Shown in pieces: positions 1-12,669 of a stretch of DNA of 64,000 nucleotides; the first letter of the stretch is position 1; each line of letters opens with the position of its first letter. The DNA lies in assembly GCA_019722365.1 (NCBI GenBank), contig JADFUC010000391.1, positions 372,001 through 436,000 of the forward strand. Direction: 5' to 3'. The position numbers were made by a program, and so were the translations under genes. The notes beneath the pieces are model-generated. The model made no database searches and had not been told where the DNA came from. It worked only from the letters and a program-made list of their open reading frames with translations. Source of the DNA: Lithospermum erythrorhizon. Taxonomy: Eukaryota; Streptophyta; Magnoliopsida; Boraginales; Boraginaceae.

Positions 1-65
1 TTCTCTTTTCCTTTACCCTCTCTTATATGTATACTTTCCTTAAAAACTTTATCATACTTCTGCAG

Positions 66-2278
66 GTCATTCTTGGTGAAGAGGTGGCAGCTTCAAAACA
101 GACTCTTTCTGACCTTACAAAGAAAATTTGTGATGCAGTTCAAGCCAGGGCAGAGAAAGGTATGGAAATTTTTTGTCGATACATCAATTATGGCGATGAC
201 CAACATATCATATTATTCCTCATGACTGAATGAGATATCCACTGTTTCTTTTTTTCTTTTTGATATTTAGACAAGTATCATGGTGTTATCCTACTGCCAG
301 AGGGGCTCATTGAAAGCATCCCTGAAGCATATGCTTTATTGCAGGTAAAGATTTTGTAACCATCAAATTTTGCTTTTCATTGCACATCACTATCTTCCTT
401 TTTCCTCATGCTTTGAAATACAGAAAAAGATCAGATATGACAAAGGTTAAATAAGAAGCACTCATATATATAAGCACAAAAATGTATCCAAAAGTTTATT
501 TGTGTCAAGACATTTGTATAGATTCTTGAAAATCATTTGAAACCTTCAGGGCTATAAGGAGTTAAAAATGTAACACCTAGCACAATTTCTTTTCCCTATA
601 CTTTTAGTGACATCTGACCTTCGTTTCTCGGTGGCTTTTAAATAGAGGTTTTTAATGATTTCTAATGTGGTCTCATGCCCATGCTTCAGGAAATCCATGG
701 CCTACTCAAACAAGGTGTGTCTGTTGATAATATTTCTGCCCAACTATCGCCCGCTGCGTCTGCCTTATTTGACGTATTGCCTCAGTTTATTAGGAAACAG
801 GTATGTGCTAACTTATAATTTTAGTTTCATATATCTCATTGTTTTAGAGACTCGAAATTGTACTTACATAGTATGCCCCAACAGCTCCTCCTCCATCCTG
901 AATCAGACGATTCTGCACATTTATCTCAGGTAATTAATCTTTCACATTTATATTGCTGTATTGTACTTTTGTAATCAGTTGAATGACTGAAGTTTCTTGT
1001 AATTTCTTCTCAGATTGAGATGGAGAAACTTCTGGCTGATCTTGTAGAAGCAGAAATGAACAAGAGATTGGTAAGCTAAGTGTGTGTCTCATCACTATAT
1101 GATATTTAACATATGTCTTCATGCATCCCACCATAAGTACCACTATCTGGAATACATAAGTTCTGGCTCATCTGTTGTTTTGTAGATTTATTGTTTTTGG
1201 ATAAAATATTCAATTTGGAATTTTCTATTTCATAGACAATACTAACAATAACAACAGGCCAGGGACTTATGTGTGTGTCCTGAATCCTTAATTTACCTTC
1301 TGTTTTCTTCATGGTGCACAGAAAGAAGGAACGTACAAGGGAAAGAAATTCAATGCCATCTGCCACTTTTTTGGGTATCAAGCTCGTGGATCATTGCCGT
1401 CAAAATTTGACTGTGATTATGCATATGTATGTGTCATAGTTAATAAATGCTTCACTTTTTTCTTATTTAAGGATGAATCTCCCTGACTATATAAATATTT
1501 ATCTTTATCAGGTTCTTGGTCATGTCTGCTACCATGTTCTGGCTGCTGGTTTGAATGGATATATGGCAACAGTGGAGAATTTAAAGAACCCAGTGAGCGA
1601 GTGGCGATGTGGTGCTGCACCCATTCCAGTAGGTTCCATCTTCTTGATCATTAAATAATGTACTAAGTTTCAACAAATTCAAGTTCAAGAAGCAGGAGTT
1701 CGTTATTCCACCCCGCCTCTCTTCTGCTCTCCTTCTTTTTCTTTTGTCCAATCTTACTCTATGAACTGGTGATATTTCAAGAAGGATTAATTAATGTGTT
1801 TTCCATTTCGTGTGTGTCGCAGGCAATGATGAGCGTTAATCGCTTTTGCCATGGTGCTGGCGATGTTTCGGTGGGAAAGCTTGCTGTCCATCCCGCAACT
1901 GTGGACTTGAAGAGCAAAGCTTACAAGTATGATAGTTGCTTGATTCTACTTTAGCATAGATGTGTCTGTGTATCATGATTTCGACTCCCTTGAATCTTAT
2001 TTCCCTCGTATATCTTTCCCTTGGTACATTCTAGCAGTGTCGTAAATGAGTTACTAATGTCCAGACTCTAGAGACATTCTTATCTTATATTTCTGCTGAT
2101 AAAGATGATTTGCTGTATAAACATACTAACTCATCATTGGTCTGTCTACAGGCTGTTGTGTGAAAATGCCAAAAAATTCTTGATGGACGACGTATACAGA
2201 AACCCGGGGCCTCTTCAGTTTGATGGTGCAGGTGCTGATTCTAAGGCAATAACTCTATGTGTTGAAGAGCAATATTAG
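66..2278 (+). CDS. PFP-ALPHA: Pyrophosphate-fructose 6-phosphate 1-phosphotransferase alpha subunit, 3' part, C-terminally truncated
   Basis: PFP-alpha is the regulatory partner of the catalytic beta subunit in the cytosolic enzyme that reversibly phosphorylates fructose 6-phosphate with pyrophosphate. Nine in-frame exons with GT-AG borders are visible: 66-159, 271-344, 690-800, 885-929, 1014-1070, 1322-1426, 1512-1628, 1823-1926 and 2152-2278. They give 277 codons; the N-terminal half lies left of the window. Recognisable stretches are [51 protein letters not shown] and [11 protein letters not shown], all typical of the alpha rather than the beta subunit. The reading frame ends at TAG 2276-2278 just after LCVEEQY, whereas family members continue for roughly 60 residues. 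Remnants of that tail follow the stop. The truncation is seen directly; whether the protein still works is unknown. Confidence 0.85.
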
Positions 2279-2359
2279 GTGTAATAGGCGTGCGCCATCG
2301 TGAAGCCGGGGTGTTCTGGGGATGTCTTGAAAGTTGCAATGAGTGTCGTGGCTCCTTAA
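2279..2359 (+). pseudogene. Remnant of the lost PFP-alpha C-terminal tail
   Basis: After the premature TAG, and in the same frame, codons 2297-2356 read IVKPGCSGDVLKVAMSVVAP, then TAA. This closely resembles the conserved PFP-alpha tail. The roughly 18 codons that normally precede it are replaced by a short sequence with two further in-frame stops (2282-2284 and 2285-2287). The simplest reading is a deletion in the last exon that created the stops and left the distal tail untranslated. Confidence 0.7.
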
Positions 2360-3070
2360 CAGACATTAGAGTAGATAGTTTTCTTCATTTGTTTCAGTTT
2401 TGGCAGAATCAAGATTCCTTACATGCTAGAGGGCTGGATTAGAATAATAATTAAAGTCTGAACTTCGAGGCTTTTTTATCTCTAACTTCTTAAGTTTTTG
2501 TTTTGTAATCATTGATACACATATACACATTAGCTTTAGTGTGTGATCAAATGGGACAATTGAATAGTGAATAAAAGCAAATATCCAACCTTACTTTAAC
2601 CCCTCAATATGTTACTAGGAATTTAAATATTGATACCTGGCCCTGATAATCAAAGACATCTACAAAATCATTCAACTTGTAATTCTATACAAAAAGGAAA
2701 AAAAAAATACTACGGTGTGATGGATGCAATTGATGCAATGGATGTGGTTTATGCAATTGATGCAATATATATAAACTACAAACATGCTACATTTACATAT
2801 CGACTAATTACCGGATGCTTTATAAGAGAAAACCCCTAGTTCCTTTATTAATTCAAGCGATATTCGCTAGTCACGACTATCTTATTCCAACATGCATTTA
2901 TATATCGATTTAGTACTGGGAATGTTCAGACACCCAAAGTATCTAGTACATGAGGTAAACCAACTCAACAAATATATATACCAAATGTCGATGAAGTTAT
3001 CTACATTCACTACGTTAACGAATCACTAAAAAATTAAACAAAACGAAACCTGTCACCAACTATAAACCCA
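2360..3070. other. Spacer between PFP-alpha and CDKB2
   Basis: No coding exon is visible. The left part is probably the 3' UTR of the PFP-alpha transcript; an AATAAA-like signal sits near 2570. A short run of GATGCAATTGATGCAATG-like repeats lies near 2722-2770. The rest is AT-rich promoter-side DNA of CDKB2. Confidence 0.5.
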
Positions 3071-3075
3071 AAATT

Positions 3076-3107
3076 ACCGTTAAACCCGAAATTCCTCTTT
3101 ATATAAC
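3076..3107 (+). promoter_or_regulatory. Possible MSA-type (AACGGT) element and TATA box of CDKB2
   Basis: ACCGTT at 3076-3081 is the reverse complement of AACGGT, the core of the mitosis-specific activator element bound by R1R2R3 (MYB3R) factors in G2/M genes. A TTTATATAAC stretch follows at about 3098-3107, some 35 bp before the start codon. G2/M expression is known for CDKB2 genes; the assignment here rests on core motifs only. Confidence 0.4.
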
Positions 3108-3141
3108 AGCCAAAAAATAAATTGTCCAGTTTGGATATCGG

Positions 3142-6032
3142 ATGGAGGGAGAAGCGATTGAAGTATCAGCGATGGAGGCGTTCGAGAAGCTGGAGAAGGT
3201 AGGGGAGGGGACATACGGGAAGGTTTATCGAGCACGCGAGAAGTCAACGGGCAAAATCGTGGCATTGAAGAAGACCAAACTCAATGAAGATGAACAAGGT
3301 GTTCCTCCTACTACTCTCCGCGAAATCTCCTTGTTGAGGATGCTCTCACGCGATCCTCATATTGTTAAGTATGTAACTTTAAATCATCTGCATTTTGTTA
3401 ATTATTGTTGTTTATGTTTACATTTCGATCGAAATCAGCTTTAATTGGTGTTTTGATTTTTGTGGATTTATGTTGTAGATCCTCTAAGTTGTTAAGTATG
3501 TATTTATAGTGTATCACCCTTTTATTGATCTGCATTTGTTAATTATTGTTTGTTTTGACTTTTGACTTGATATAAAGATTTTAATTGACGTTTTCAATTT
3601 TTTACATTTATGCTGTAGAGATCCTCATCTTGTTAAGTTTGTATTTATCACCCTTTTGTTAATCGACGTTGTTAATTAGTGTTTGTTTTGATTTTTTGGT
3701 GCATTTGTCTTGTAGATGTTAATTACTCGATCGAATTCATTTTAATTGATTTCATGTTTTAAATTAACAAATTTTGTTGCCTGAATGGCGCATGTAACTT
3801 TGACGAAAGTTAAATGCTAATAGTACCATGGGCTTCAGATTATGTAATGATTATTTTTTGAATCATTCAAGCATGATTTGATAAATTATCAAATCATATT
3901 TAATTTAAAACAATTGTCAATTTTATTTTTTCAGGACAAATATTTGACTATTAATAGTTTTGATCATTAAAAGATGAAAAATATAAAGTTTTGTCTTTAA
4001 AGATTATCAAATATTTTAATCGGTTAAGAGATAGCAATGTTGTAAAATCGACGGCCAAGCGCCGGCTGCTTTAAAATTGAAAATGGACATTATATGTGCC
4101 GTATACAAAAGCGTAACAAAAGACTCGGTACCAAATTACGTGATCTCACTTGGCTCATGTTAATTGATCCTCATGTTGTATCGTCTTCAAAATTGAAGTA
4201 GGCAAATGGACTAATTGATCCATAAATAATTGTCACATTTTGAATTTTAACGAGTTAACTTGTTTAATTTTGGACTCAGATATTTGTATATGTGTTCTAC
4301 AATATTTGGTGAAAAGTATATTATTTCCACCTAATTTAATACAAACATGATAATTTTAATTCAGATCAAACTTATGTGTCTCGGTTAAGGCCTCCAAAGC
4401 GTGTCAATTTCGACAATTGAAAATCAAACTAGACAATCTTTTAGGGATGGATGTAGTAGTTAAATTGATATTGTATCATCTTTTTGTTGGAATATTTAGC
4501 TTCTAAACATGGAATTGATGAGTCTCTTTGCAATGATGATCTTGTTGGTATAGTTTGAAGTTTAGTTGTTGAGGTTAAATAAAATTGATGATGAAGATTA
4601 ATGCAGTTAGGCATTTCTTATGTGCCATTGTATGTAAGTAGGGTCTGGTTAAATCAAAAGTGCAGCTTTCTTATCTTTGTGCATAATTTGAGTGGCATAA
4701 TTGTGACAGGTTGATTGATGTTAAGCAAGGTCGAAACAAGGAAGGTAAGACAGTCCTCTACTTGGTATTTGAATACATGGACTGTGATCTTAAGAAGTAC
4801 ATTCGTAGCGTCCGCGCCAATGGTGAAAATGTTCCTCCCAAAATCGTCAAGGTAGATAGTAGATACATACATTAGTATTAATTTCACATCTTAGAAATAA
4901 TGTTATTAGATGTTTAGTATTAACTCGATGAATCTGTTGGTTTTTTTTTTTAATTGTTAGAGCTTGATGTACCAACTCTGCAAGGGTGTAGCTTTCTGCC
5001 ATTCTCATGGTGTGCTACACAGGTAAAGTAATCGAGTATTGATATTCTTAAATAGGTTTATTGATTTCCGATTGTTTCTTATATTGACTGAATAGCTGAC
5101 ACACATAGTAGGATACCGCTTGGTTTGGTTTTCTTATATTAACTGAGTTCATGAACTACAAACCTGTTTCAGAGACCTTAAGCCTCACAATCTATTGATG
5201 GATAACAAGACCATGATGCTTAAAATAGCAGATCTTGGACTGGCCAGAGCTTTTACTGTGCCAATCAAGAAGTACACTCATGAGGTGTGATGCTGATCTA
5301 ATTCAATCTATAAACATCATATTCGGCTTATCTTGGTTTCCTTCAAATGTTGATATTTGGACTTTGTTTTAGATACTTACCCTCTGGTATAGGGCACCTG
5401 AAGTCCTCCTGGGTGCTACTCATTACTCCACAGGAGTGGACATGTGGTCTGTTGCTTGTATTTTTGGTATAATTCTTCAACCACCCTTCGTTTTAAGTTA
5501 TAATGAAATTTTGATACAGATTTGTTGACTCTTTCATGTCATTTCACTTCTCCTAGCTGAATTGGTTACAAATCAAGCTCTTTTCCCTGGAGACTCTGAG
5601 CTTCAACAATTGCTTCACATTTTCAGGTTGGTTGAAGTCGCCTAACTGCCTTAATGACCCTTTTTTACTTTTGTTATCCTTACTCACTACATAATTTTGT
5701 GGACACAAGGTTGCTAGGAACCCCAAATGAGAAAATGTGGCCAGGAGTCGGAAAGTTAGTGAACTGGCACGAATATCCACAATGGAGCGCTCAACAACTC
5801 TCAACAGCAGTCCCTAATCTGGATGAACAGGGTTTGCATTTGCTATCTGTGAGTCCCAGTGTAATTTTGCTCTTGTTTTAACAAGTGAGCTACAATCAAA
5901 CCGATGACTAACACTATATTGCATCTTAATTTCTTGCAGGAAATGTTGCAGTATGAACCATCAAAGCGAATTTCAGCGAAGAAGGCCATGGAACACCCTT
6001 ATTTCGATGACCTGGACAAGACATCCCTGTGA
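3142..6032 (+). CDS. CDKB2: B2-type cyclin-dependent kinase
   Basis: Plant-specific mitotic CDK that partners with cyclins at G2/M in the nucleus and division apparatus. Eight exons join in frame to 312 codons plus stop, the usual family length: 3142-3368, 4710-4851, 4961-5022, 5173-5284, 5373-5466, 5557-5626, 5710-5848 and 5940-6032. Visible motifs in order are the glycine loop GEGTYGKV, the catalytic lysine in VALKK, the cyclin-binding helix PPTTLRE, the catalytic loop [10 protein letters not shown], the magnesium-binding motif as DLG, the T-loop ending in YTHE, and [17 protein letters not shown] together with NWHEYPQW in the C-lobe points to the B2 rather than B1 subclass. The first intron is long (1.3 kb). 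The start is the first ATG of the open frame, just before MEGEAIEV. No break was found; the gene looks functional. Confidence 0.93.
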
Positions 6033-6560
6033 ACATTGGGCATGTTGAACCAAGATGCGAGCTTTACTTAGGAAGCTCATAATAGTCTGTAATTTCTTTT
6101 ATTGCTTATCTTGAGCAGAAATAACTAATTCTATGTATCAAAGTTTTAGTAATGTGTGCTCCTGCTGTTTAGTTGTGCGACCTTTGCACAATGAACATCA
6201 TATGCAAAATTTTCTTCCAGACCTTTATCATAATAGAATGTACTGAATTCGTTTGATGCGGTCTAATTGTAATTTTTTAGTAATGAAAGTACTACTTTGC
6301 CCTTAATTGAAACTTCCTCAAAATTGAAACATTATCTAAAATTGAAGTTAGCTGATGCATGCGATGCATTGAATAACAATTTACAATCATTAAGAGAATA
6401 AGAGCAACCCATTAACTTCATTTCTTTCTATTTTCAGAATTAATTAGCCAAACTATTTTCCCTCCATTTTCTTGTTCTCAATGCAGTCCAAGAATAAACT
6501 AAGTCTCATACTTTTACGATGGTTCGTTTCTTCTCCATCAAGAATTCAATATATTATTAT
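6033..6560. other. CDKB2 3' flank
   Basis: Probable 3' UTR followed by AT-rich sequence with no recognisable coding exon. Confidence 0.4.
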
Positions 6561-6664
6561 TCTGTCCCAATAAGATTGTCCAGTTTAAATAGTTTGGTAA
6601 TGTTAATATGTTATTACTCTGTCCCAAAAAGATTGTCTAGTTTAAATAGTTTGGTAATGTTATG
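6561..6664. repeat. Two tandem copies of a 57-bp unit, MITE-like
   Basis: The unit starting TCTGTCCCAA at 6561 recurs at 6618 with period 57 and only a few differences; both copies contain AAGATTGTC followed by AGTTTAAATAGTTTGG. The CTCTGTCCC-like start resembles the ends of plant Stowaway-type MITEs. Related stretches appear next to two start codons: TTGTCCAGTTT at 3121 before CDKB2, and the inverted form TTGGACAATCTTTTTG near 45437 before the VPS4 gene. Confidence 0.6.
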
Positions 6665-6750
6665 ATATCTTGAACTCTTGATAGTTTGGGAGAAAGAATT
6701 TGAGTATTTTTCTTGTTCTCTTGAAATTCTTGATCAGGTGCTGTGAGTAA

Positions 6751-6994
6751 TACATCCCTGATTATGATGAGGACGAGGAAGACCCTGATGAGCGTGTCCA
6801 TCGTAAGTTCCAAGCTGATATTCCTATAAGCATGCACTGTGTAACAGCTATACATCATTTTCCATAGTATGACTGAATTCTAAACTTTATATACAGAGCA
6901 CACACAAGACAAACAAATCCAGAGAGAAGATGAGTATTATGATGGGGATAAAGATAACGATAACGATAACGATGACCACACGGGTGGTGTATAG
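6751..6994 (+). pseudogene. 3' fragment of an HDA9-type histone deacetylase gene (last two exons)
   Basis: Two exons with intact splice borders survive. Exon 6751-6802 encodes YIPDYDEDEEDPDERVH; after an 89-bp intron, exon 6897-6994 continues QHTQDKQIQREDEYYDGD, then an acidic DN-rich tail and a stop. This matches the acidic C-terminus of plant RPD3-class deacetylases of the HDA9/HDA17 group. Immediately upstream the frame meets a TAA (6748-6750), and no catalytic-domain exons are found between CDKB2 and this point, so this is an isolated gene tail, not a gene. Its terminal exon recurs at 7098-7200 and 12670-12860. Confidence 0.7.
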
Positions 6995-7097
6995 CAAACC
7001 AAAGCGAAAGTAGAAATGTTGGATATCACTGGATTCGGCCGAAGATGTTGATTCTTGCTTGACCGGATTATGTAAATCCTTTCGTTTAGGGTAGAAT

Positions 7098-7200
7098 TAG
7101 AACTAAAGATGAGTATTATGATGAGGATAACCATAACGATGACTAAATAGGTGGCGTATAGCAAACCAAAGTGAAAGTAGAAAATTTTGATGAACATGTT
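7098..7200 (+). repeat. Second copy of the HDA9-like terminal exon and 3' flank
   Basis: From AAGATGAGTATTATGATG the sequence repeats the last HDA9-like exon, then GTATAGCAAACCAAAG and the downstream flank. It has a shortened DN run and an earlier in-frame stop. Spacing from the first copy is about 180 bp. Confidence 0.65.
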
Positions 7201-7237
7201 GAGTCTTGCTCTACAGTATTACTGCATCTATAAATCA

Positions 7238-8305
7238 TTAGTCTGCTCTTGTTTTCATTCCTCTAAAGCTTACTAGGCTAGGTCGAAGTTCCATGAAGCC
7301 GTTGTGTGTGAAGTCAAGTACTTTTCCAGATTTAATATCCAATGTGAAATCGACCCAATGTGAAATCGACCAATCCACCTTTTATACTTGCAGAGTCCCC
7401 TGAAACACTTCTCACAAAGCTATCCTTCATAGTATGAAAATGTAGGTATGAACATGTACGCCTCCTTTCATCCCACTTTGGGTTCTTGTAATTATTCTCC
7501 AGTAACACCCAAATATGAAATTGATTTTCAAACTTGCAACCAACTGATAGCTTCTCGTCCCATTTGAGACCCCAAGGATGCGAGCCACCCTTGAGAAGTT
7601 TCAGTCCCTCTGGCATGGCGAATTCTATAAAGCTCTCATCTTCGAATTTAAAACCAATAATCTTGTTCGTCTGGTCGTCTGTTTCAGAAGACCTACTATA
7701 CATCATGATATAAAGAATTCCATCGAGTGTGTAATAAATTGTTTCATCATTTTTGCTTGTATAAAATGTATGTGGAGTATGAATAGGTCTCCATGTCTGA
7801 TCAACTCCGGCAGTTAATATTTTCATACCAATAACACTAACTTCTTTCCAGTATAAATGCAATACTTTATACTCATTAGTAGATGAAGCATATCCCATGG
7901 ATGTTATACCAAAATATGTCTCTTCTAAATCAGGCAGTTCAAGAATCTGATTAGACATGTGATTTCTAATGCGATAAGTACCAGTCGCGTTACATCCCTC
8001 CAGAATTAGACCATCAATGGCGAACAAGAACCCGAATGGTTTCTGGTTTAAAGCCGTTACACGGTGTAAATAGAATGGTTGTTCGCGGTACATAATCTTC
8101 TCGATGAATCTCCTATCCTCTATTATTCTTCTCCATGATCTACAAACACATGTGTACCTTGCTATGCACTTTATAGGTAGAATACTCAAGATGTCAATAA
8201 TCAGATCATTAGGCAATAATTCTTCGGAATTGCTTGGACTCCTCTGGTTGTCACCTTTTCATCACTTACTATTCTACCTTTCTTTCTAAAACTCTTGCTC
8301 ACCAT
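7238..8305 (-). pseudogene. F-box gene with F-box-associated domain, frameshifted at both ends
   Basis: F-box proteins recruit substrates to SCF ubiquitin ligases. The main open frame (stop at 7332, open up to about 8250) contains the F-box LPNDLIIDILSILPIKCIA with CVCRSWRRII, then an F-box-associated region (FGFLFAIDGLIL, NEYKVLHLYW, WDERRRTCSYLHFH). There is no ATG in that frame upstream of the F-box. A plausible start, ATG 8303-8305 (MVSKSFRKKG), lies in another frame, so one indel is needed between about 8230 and 8265. At the 3' end a perfect 16-bp tandem duplication (7339-7354 and 7355-7370) shifts the frame to an early stop. Ignoring one copy, the frame stays open for about 30 more family-like codons to TAA 7238-7240. 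Single exon, as usual for this family. Confidence 0.75.
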
Positions 8306-11300
8306 AATTGATATATCAAATAATAAAACGTAAGTGAACGTTTCACCCTTCTTTAGAAAGATTCTTGATTCTGAATGTGGCCTGCTCAAACAATAGAATG
8401 AACTCAAATTTCCATCTCAAATGATAAAGAAAAGGTAATCAAGAAACCACCCCAAATTACTTGATGGTCCGTTATGGCGATGTTAAATTTTAATTTCAAC
8501 ATGTTTGAGGTTCTATTTTTTATGATCACCTAGATTAATGGAGGTTAATATTCACCTCCAGTTATCTAGATTCACCTCGTTTTCAATAACACTTAAATTG
8601 AGATGTAACCTAAGTGAATAATATTTATATTTATATTTCATCTAATTCACCAGACAAATAAATTAGAATAGAAACAATATTTTAAAACATTCATTTAGAT
8701 TAACCTCAATTATCTTTCCTTAAATTAATTTTTAAGTTTACAGTCATTAGGTTCACCTGAACCAAACGAACCATGAATCACTACCCACAACGGAAGTTTA
8801 TACAATTGTTTTGAGTACCTACAATTCATATCATGTTTATAGACCAATTCATGATGCATTACTAATGAAAAAAAAAAAAATACAACCCCGCCTCTCCCCC
8901 AAAGTCCCAAACTATATACGTTGTAATAATGTACCATGTTTAGACTCGTCATGGAGCCGAAACAATGTAATAATTCCTCTGTCTCAACTTAAGTGATCAT
9001 CTAGCAAAAATTTATCTTTTCATTATAATTGATCGTTTACTTTATCAATTCAACTTGCATTGAAATTTATACCTAATATTTTTTTCTTCTAGTATTGATA
9101 TTATTTCTCTCCTTTCGAAAACAGTAATCAATAAATTTTTTTAATAAAATATTTTTCTTCTAAACGACCAAATAAATTGAGAGGAAGAAATAATAAATAC
9201 TCCACTAGACATGTTTACTAGAGTCCACACTTTACGGTAACATTCATGATAGAGATATACTCCGTACATAACAAAGTTGTTTGTTACTCAATTGCCTCAA
9301 AATTGATCATCTAACATAAGATTTTTTATTGTGAAAGTAGCATAATAATTAATTTCGCCATTTTAAGAATCAAAATATATTAACACTTAAAAATAATAAT
9401 ATTATAATATTAGAAGACAAGAAATATTTCTTTTAACTCCAATAAAAAACTTGCATTGATAAATTAATCAAATAATTATAATAAAATAAGAAGGTTTTGT
9501 TAGATGTTCAATTAAATTCTTTGTACCAAATTTAGACGGATATAATATATCAGAACAATTGACATATACGATTGAGAAATTAAGAAACTACTCGAAACGT
9601 AACACACCGAGGTTTCTAACGTATAAATAATAATTAAACAATACATTGGATACTAATCTCATGATCATTAAATAGATAAACATTACCAGTAGACAAATAA
9701 AGGGCATGCCTTTCCGGAATAAAACAGCGTGAAAGAAAGGAAATGAATAGCTGACGTAGTTAATTCCACCCAGCATCCAAAGTAGAACGCCCTAAGATCG
9801 TCTACACTAACCAAATAACAAGTTCCTCCTGAGGTTTTGCATCAACCCTTTTAAAATATCGAACTACGACGAGGCCGTGACAAAATTCAACTGAATTTAC
9901 ATACCTACTAATGACTGCAGTATAAAAAGTTATGTAGATTTTTATTTTCACAAAAGTGACTATCAAAAAACTAATCAACAATTTTCTTCATGAAAAGTGG
10001 TTTATTTATTGAGTTTAAAATCCTTACTTTTAGGATTTCAGGAAGTCATGGTGAAAACCTTCCACCCCTAACATGACGGAATAGCAGAATAAAGCATTTC
10101 ATGTAGTCCTAGAATTTTCACACTTATCCCCAAAATTAACGCACGTTTTAATATTCTAGAATTATGCTTTGTGATACCCTCTGAGTTCTCATCTCATACA
10201 ACTTTCAACACTGAAATGGGAACGTTTTAGAATCTTCTACTCTTATTCCTAAAATAAAGATATAAAAGCTAAGTAGAATATTCAAATAACGATTCTACAA
10301 AAAGAAAATTCTAAGCTTCTTTTCTTCCTAATAATAGCTCTAACATGGGCATAATTTCACAATTGGAATTTTGCCCCAATGTTCTACATGGGCTCCATTT
10401 TAAATCCCGAAGTTATAATTAAATTATGACTCTCTACTTGTAAGGCTAAGGGACTTGTGCTGTCACGACTAAATAATGTTAACCGAAAGTATTTAGTTGG
10501 GATAGGAACATTGATTAATATGTTTTAATTCCCTAAGAAGTCATCATAACCCCACCATCCTAGCATCCGATACGAACATTAATGCACAATCCAACGTATA
10601 TACGAACTTAAGTTAAACTAATAGACAATCAAATCGCTCAATCTAACACTATTTCAAATATCTCATATTTCTAACACCCCACTAGCCCTTGGACGAATAT
10701 TTGTATCAATGATCTCTTCAGATCGGGCTTTTCCAACAACAATCTAAGCGTAAGATTATTATTGTCACCAAACTCACACAACCGTAGTTTCCCCGCCCCT
10801 ATGAATTAATGCTATATCCAAAGACCAAAGCTCGAGATATTATCACATCGCCATTAATCCACCAAGATTGCAGAAAACTACCGACATATCCGGTTGTACA
10901 AATCCCCTATGATGTACAGGACTTCCATCCTTACATTTGTAGCATACCCAACATAGTGTCGTTATAGTCTTCCTTTTACAGAAGACGTTTGACAAGATTA
11001 AAGCACACTACTCAGAAACTAAATGTCACGCAGTCTAAGAACGCCATTTAACCATGCTTGGTGGAGAATTCTTCTTAGGACATTTATATGTTATCTTCTA
11101 AGTTTTCACGACGGTTATGTCCAAATTCTACACTGAACTGCTCACATACATACCAAGTATTGATTGTGAAATGCATTTCTTTTCCATTCAGTTAAATGAT
11201 AAGACAACCAATCACACAAGAGTCGATGATGTTCGACATTCCAATCGTTGAATACCTAACAGACAAGCAATTTCATCGCTTCCTCTAGGCTTCGACAGAG

Positions 11301-12669
11301 GATTTCTTGCTCGCATCATGTATCCGAAGGCTTCTAGAGAACTTTAGATTGTCAGAATCAATATATCATTAAATCATATACATATACGAAAAGGCAAAGA
11401 GGCAACATAAAATATATTCTATGAAATTTGAAGGTAATTCATACATTAGATTTAATAAATAATTACAAATAAACCGCCACCTAATTAAAACTTCAACACC
11501 ACTCACATACATTTCAATCCAAAGATTGTGCATCTTATCATGTTGATTTGTGTTAGTGGCTCAAGGCGGGTCCACAAATTATTGTAATGTTTACTTTTGT
11601 TTACCTACTCACGTTCTTTCGGCTAAGCAGTGTCCCGAATGAGATGGGTATTTCCCGAGTACATGCTCGATCTAAGTGATGTGCCTTGCCTTTAGCTTCG
11701 GTTAATTGCACCAAAGTTGTTGTCGCATAAATGTGACTGGCTCCTCAATGCTGTGATACCACCCAAGCTCACTCACGAACTTCGATCCAAAGAACTTCCT
11801 TTGGCAATTTCTGGCCGCAATGCATTTAGATTCAAGTGGTCGAGTCGGCCACAAATGGTGCTAATAAGAAAAACACATATGACGCATGCTTGCTCAAGCA
11901 CTCGAAGATGAAGAATGTACCCGGCAGAACCACACCGCTATTTGAAACTTGATCCCGCCTGACATACACCATTACCCATCTTAATCCGTAATTAACAACA
12001 ACCTGTATCATCAATTACACTAATTACCAAGATCCAATAGTAATGGGATACCACCAATCTCGTATACGACACAATGTAAAGAATAAATCAAGGTAAATTA
12101 AACACAATAATAACATGATCCTGCTTCATCTTCACATGAGCCATTCCACCAATAATCACCTAAGAATCGTTAATGCATCTGCTAACCCTATTCTACCATC
12201 TTAACAATCACGTGCTAATACACTAACCTCTGTAAATAATAATATCTCAATTTATTTTCTCAGCGCATACGAAAATCTCAAATCACAAGTCTGCTCTTAA
12301 TATTTTTCTTTCGAGTTTCTGCTTAATCTCTATTTTAATCATCATCTTTGGGCGCATGATTCACATTAAAATTACTACACAAGAAGAGAGTATTTATATG
12401 CTTCACCAATCAACCTAAAAGAATTACTTTCTCTTCAAGAAACAGTTACATTAGTTAATTAGCATGTAATAATTAATTATTTCCCAAGAACAGTAATAAA
12501 CTTTTCTTGTTCTTGTTCTCCAATTATTTACTTAATTAATTAGAGTTCTAAAATAATCTCAAATTCTTTAGTAATTAGTCTTCACGCACCAACAATACCC
12601 TCCTGAAAATAGGTTGTGCCGTTTGTATCCTGTATCAAATTTGATAAACAAACCTTTATAAAGATTATA
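8306..12669. other. Gene-free, repeat-like stretch
   Basis: No exon could be recognised. 8400-9600 is AT-rich with MITE-like TACTCC/CCGTAC patches. From about 9800 to 12000 the base composition becomes more even and scattered frames with many stops appear in both directions, as expected for a very old retroelement, but I could not identify any protein domain in it. Confidence 0.4.

Noticed and set aside
655..1381. Open frames in the PFP-alpha region on both strands
   Set aside because: They run across clear introns and exons of PFP-alpha in the wrong frame or strand and match no family.
9588..9776. 62-codon minus-strand hydrophobic frame
   Set aside because: No recognised family, no splice context, AT-rich composition; likely chance.
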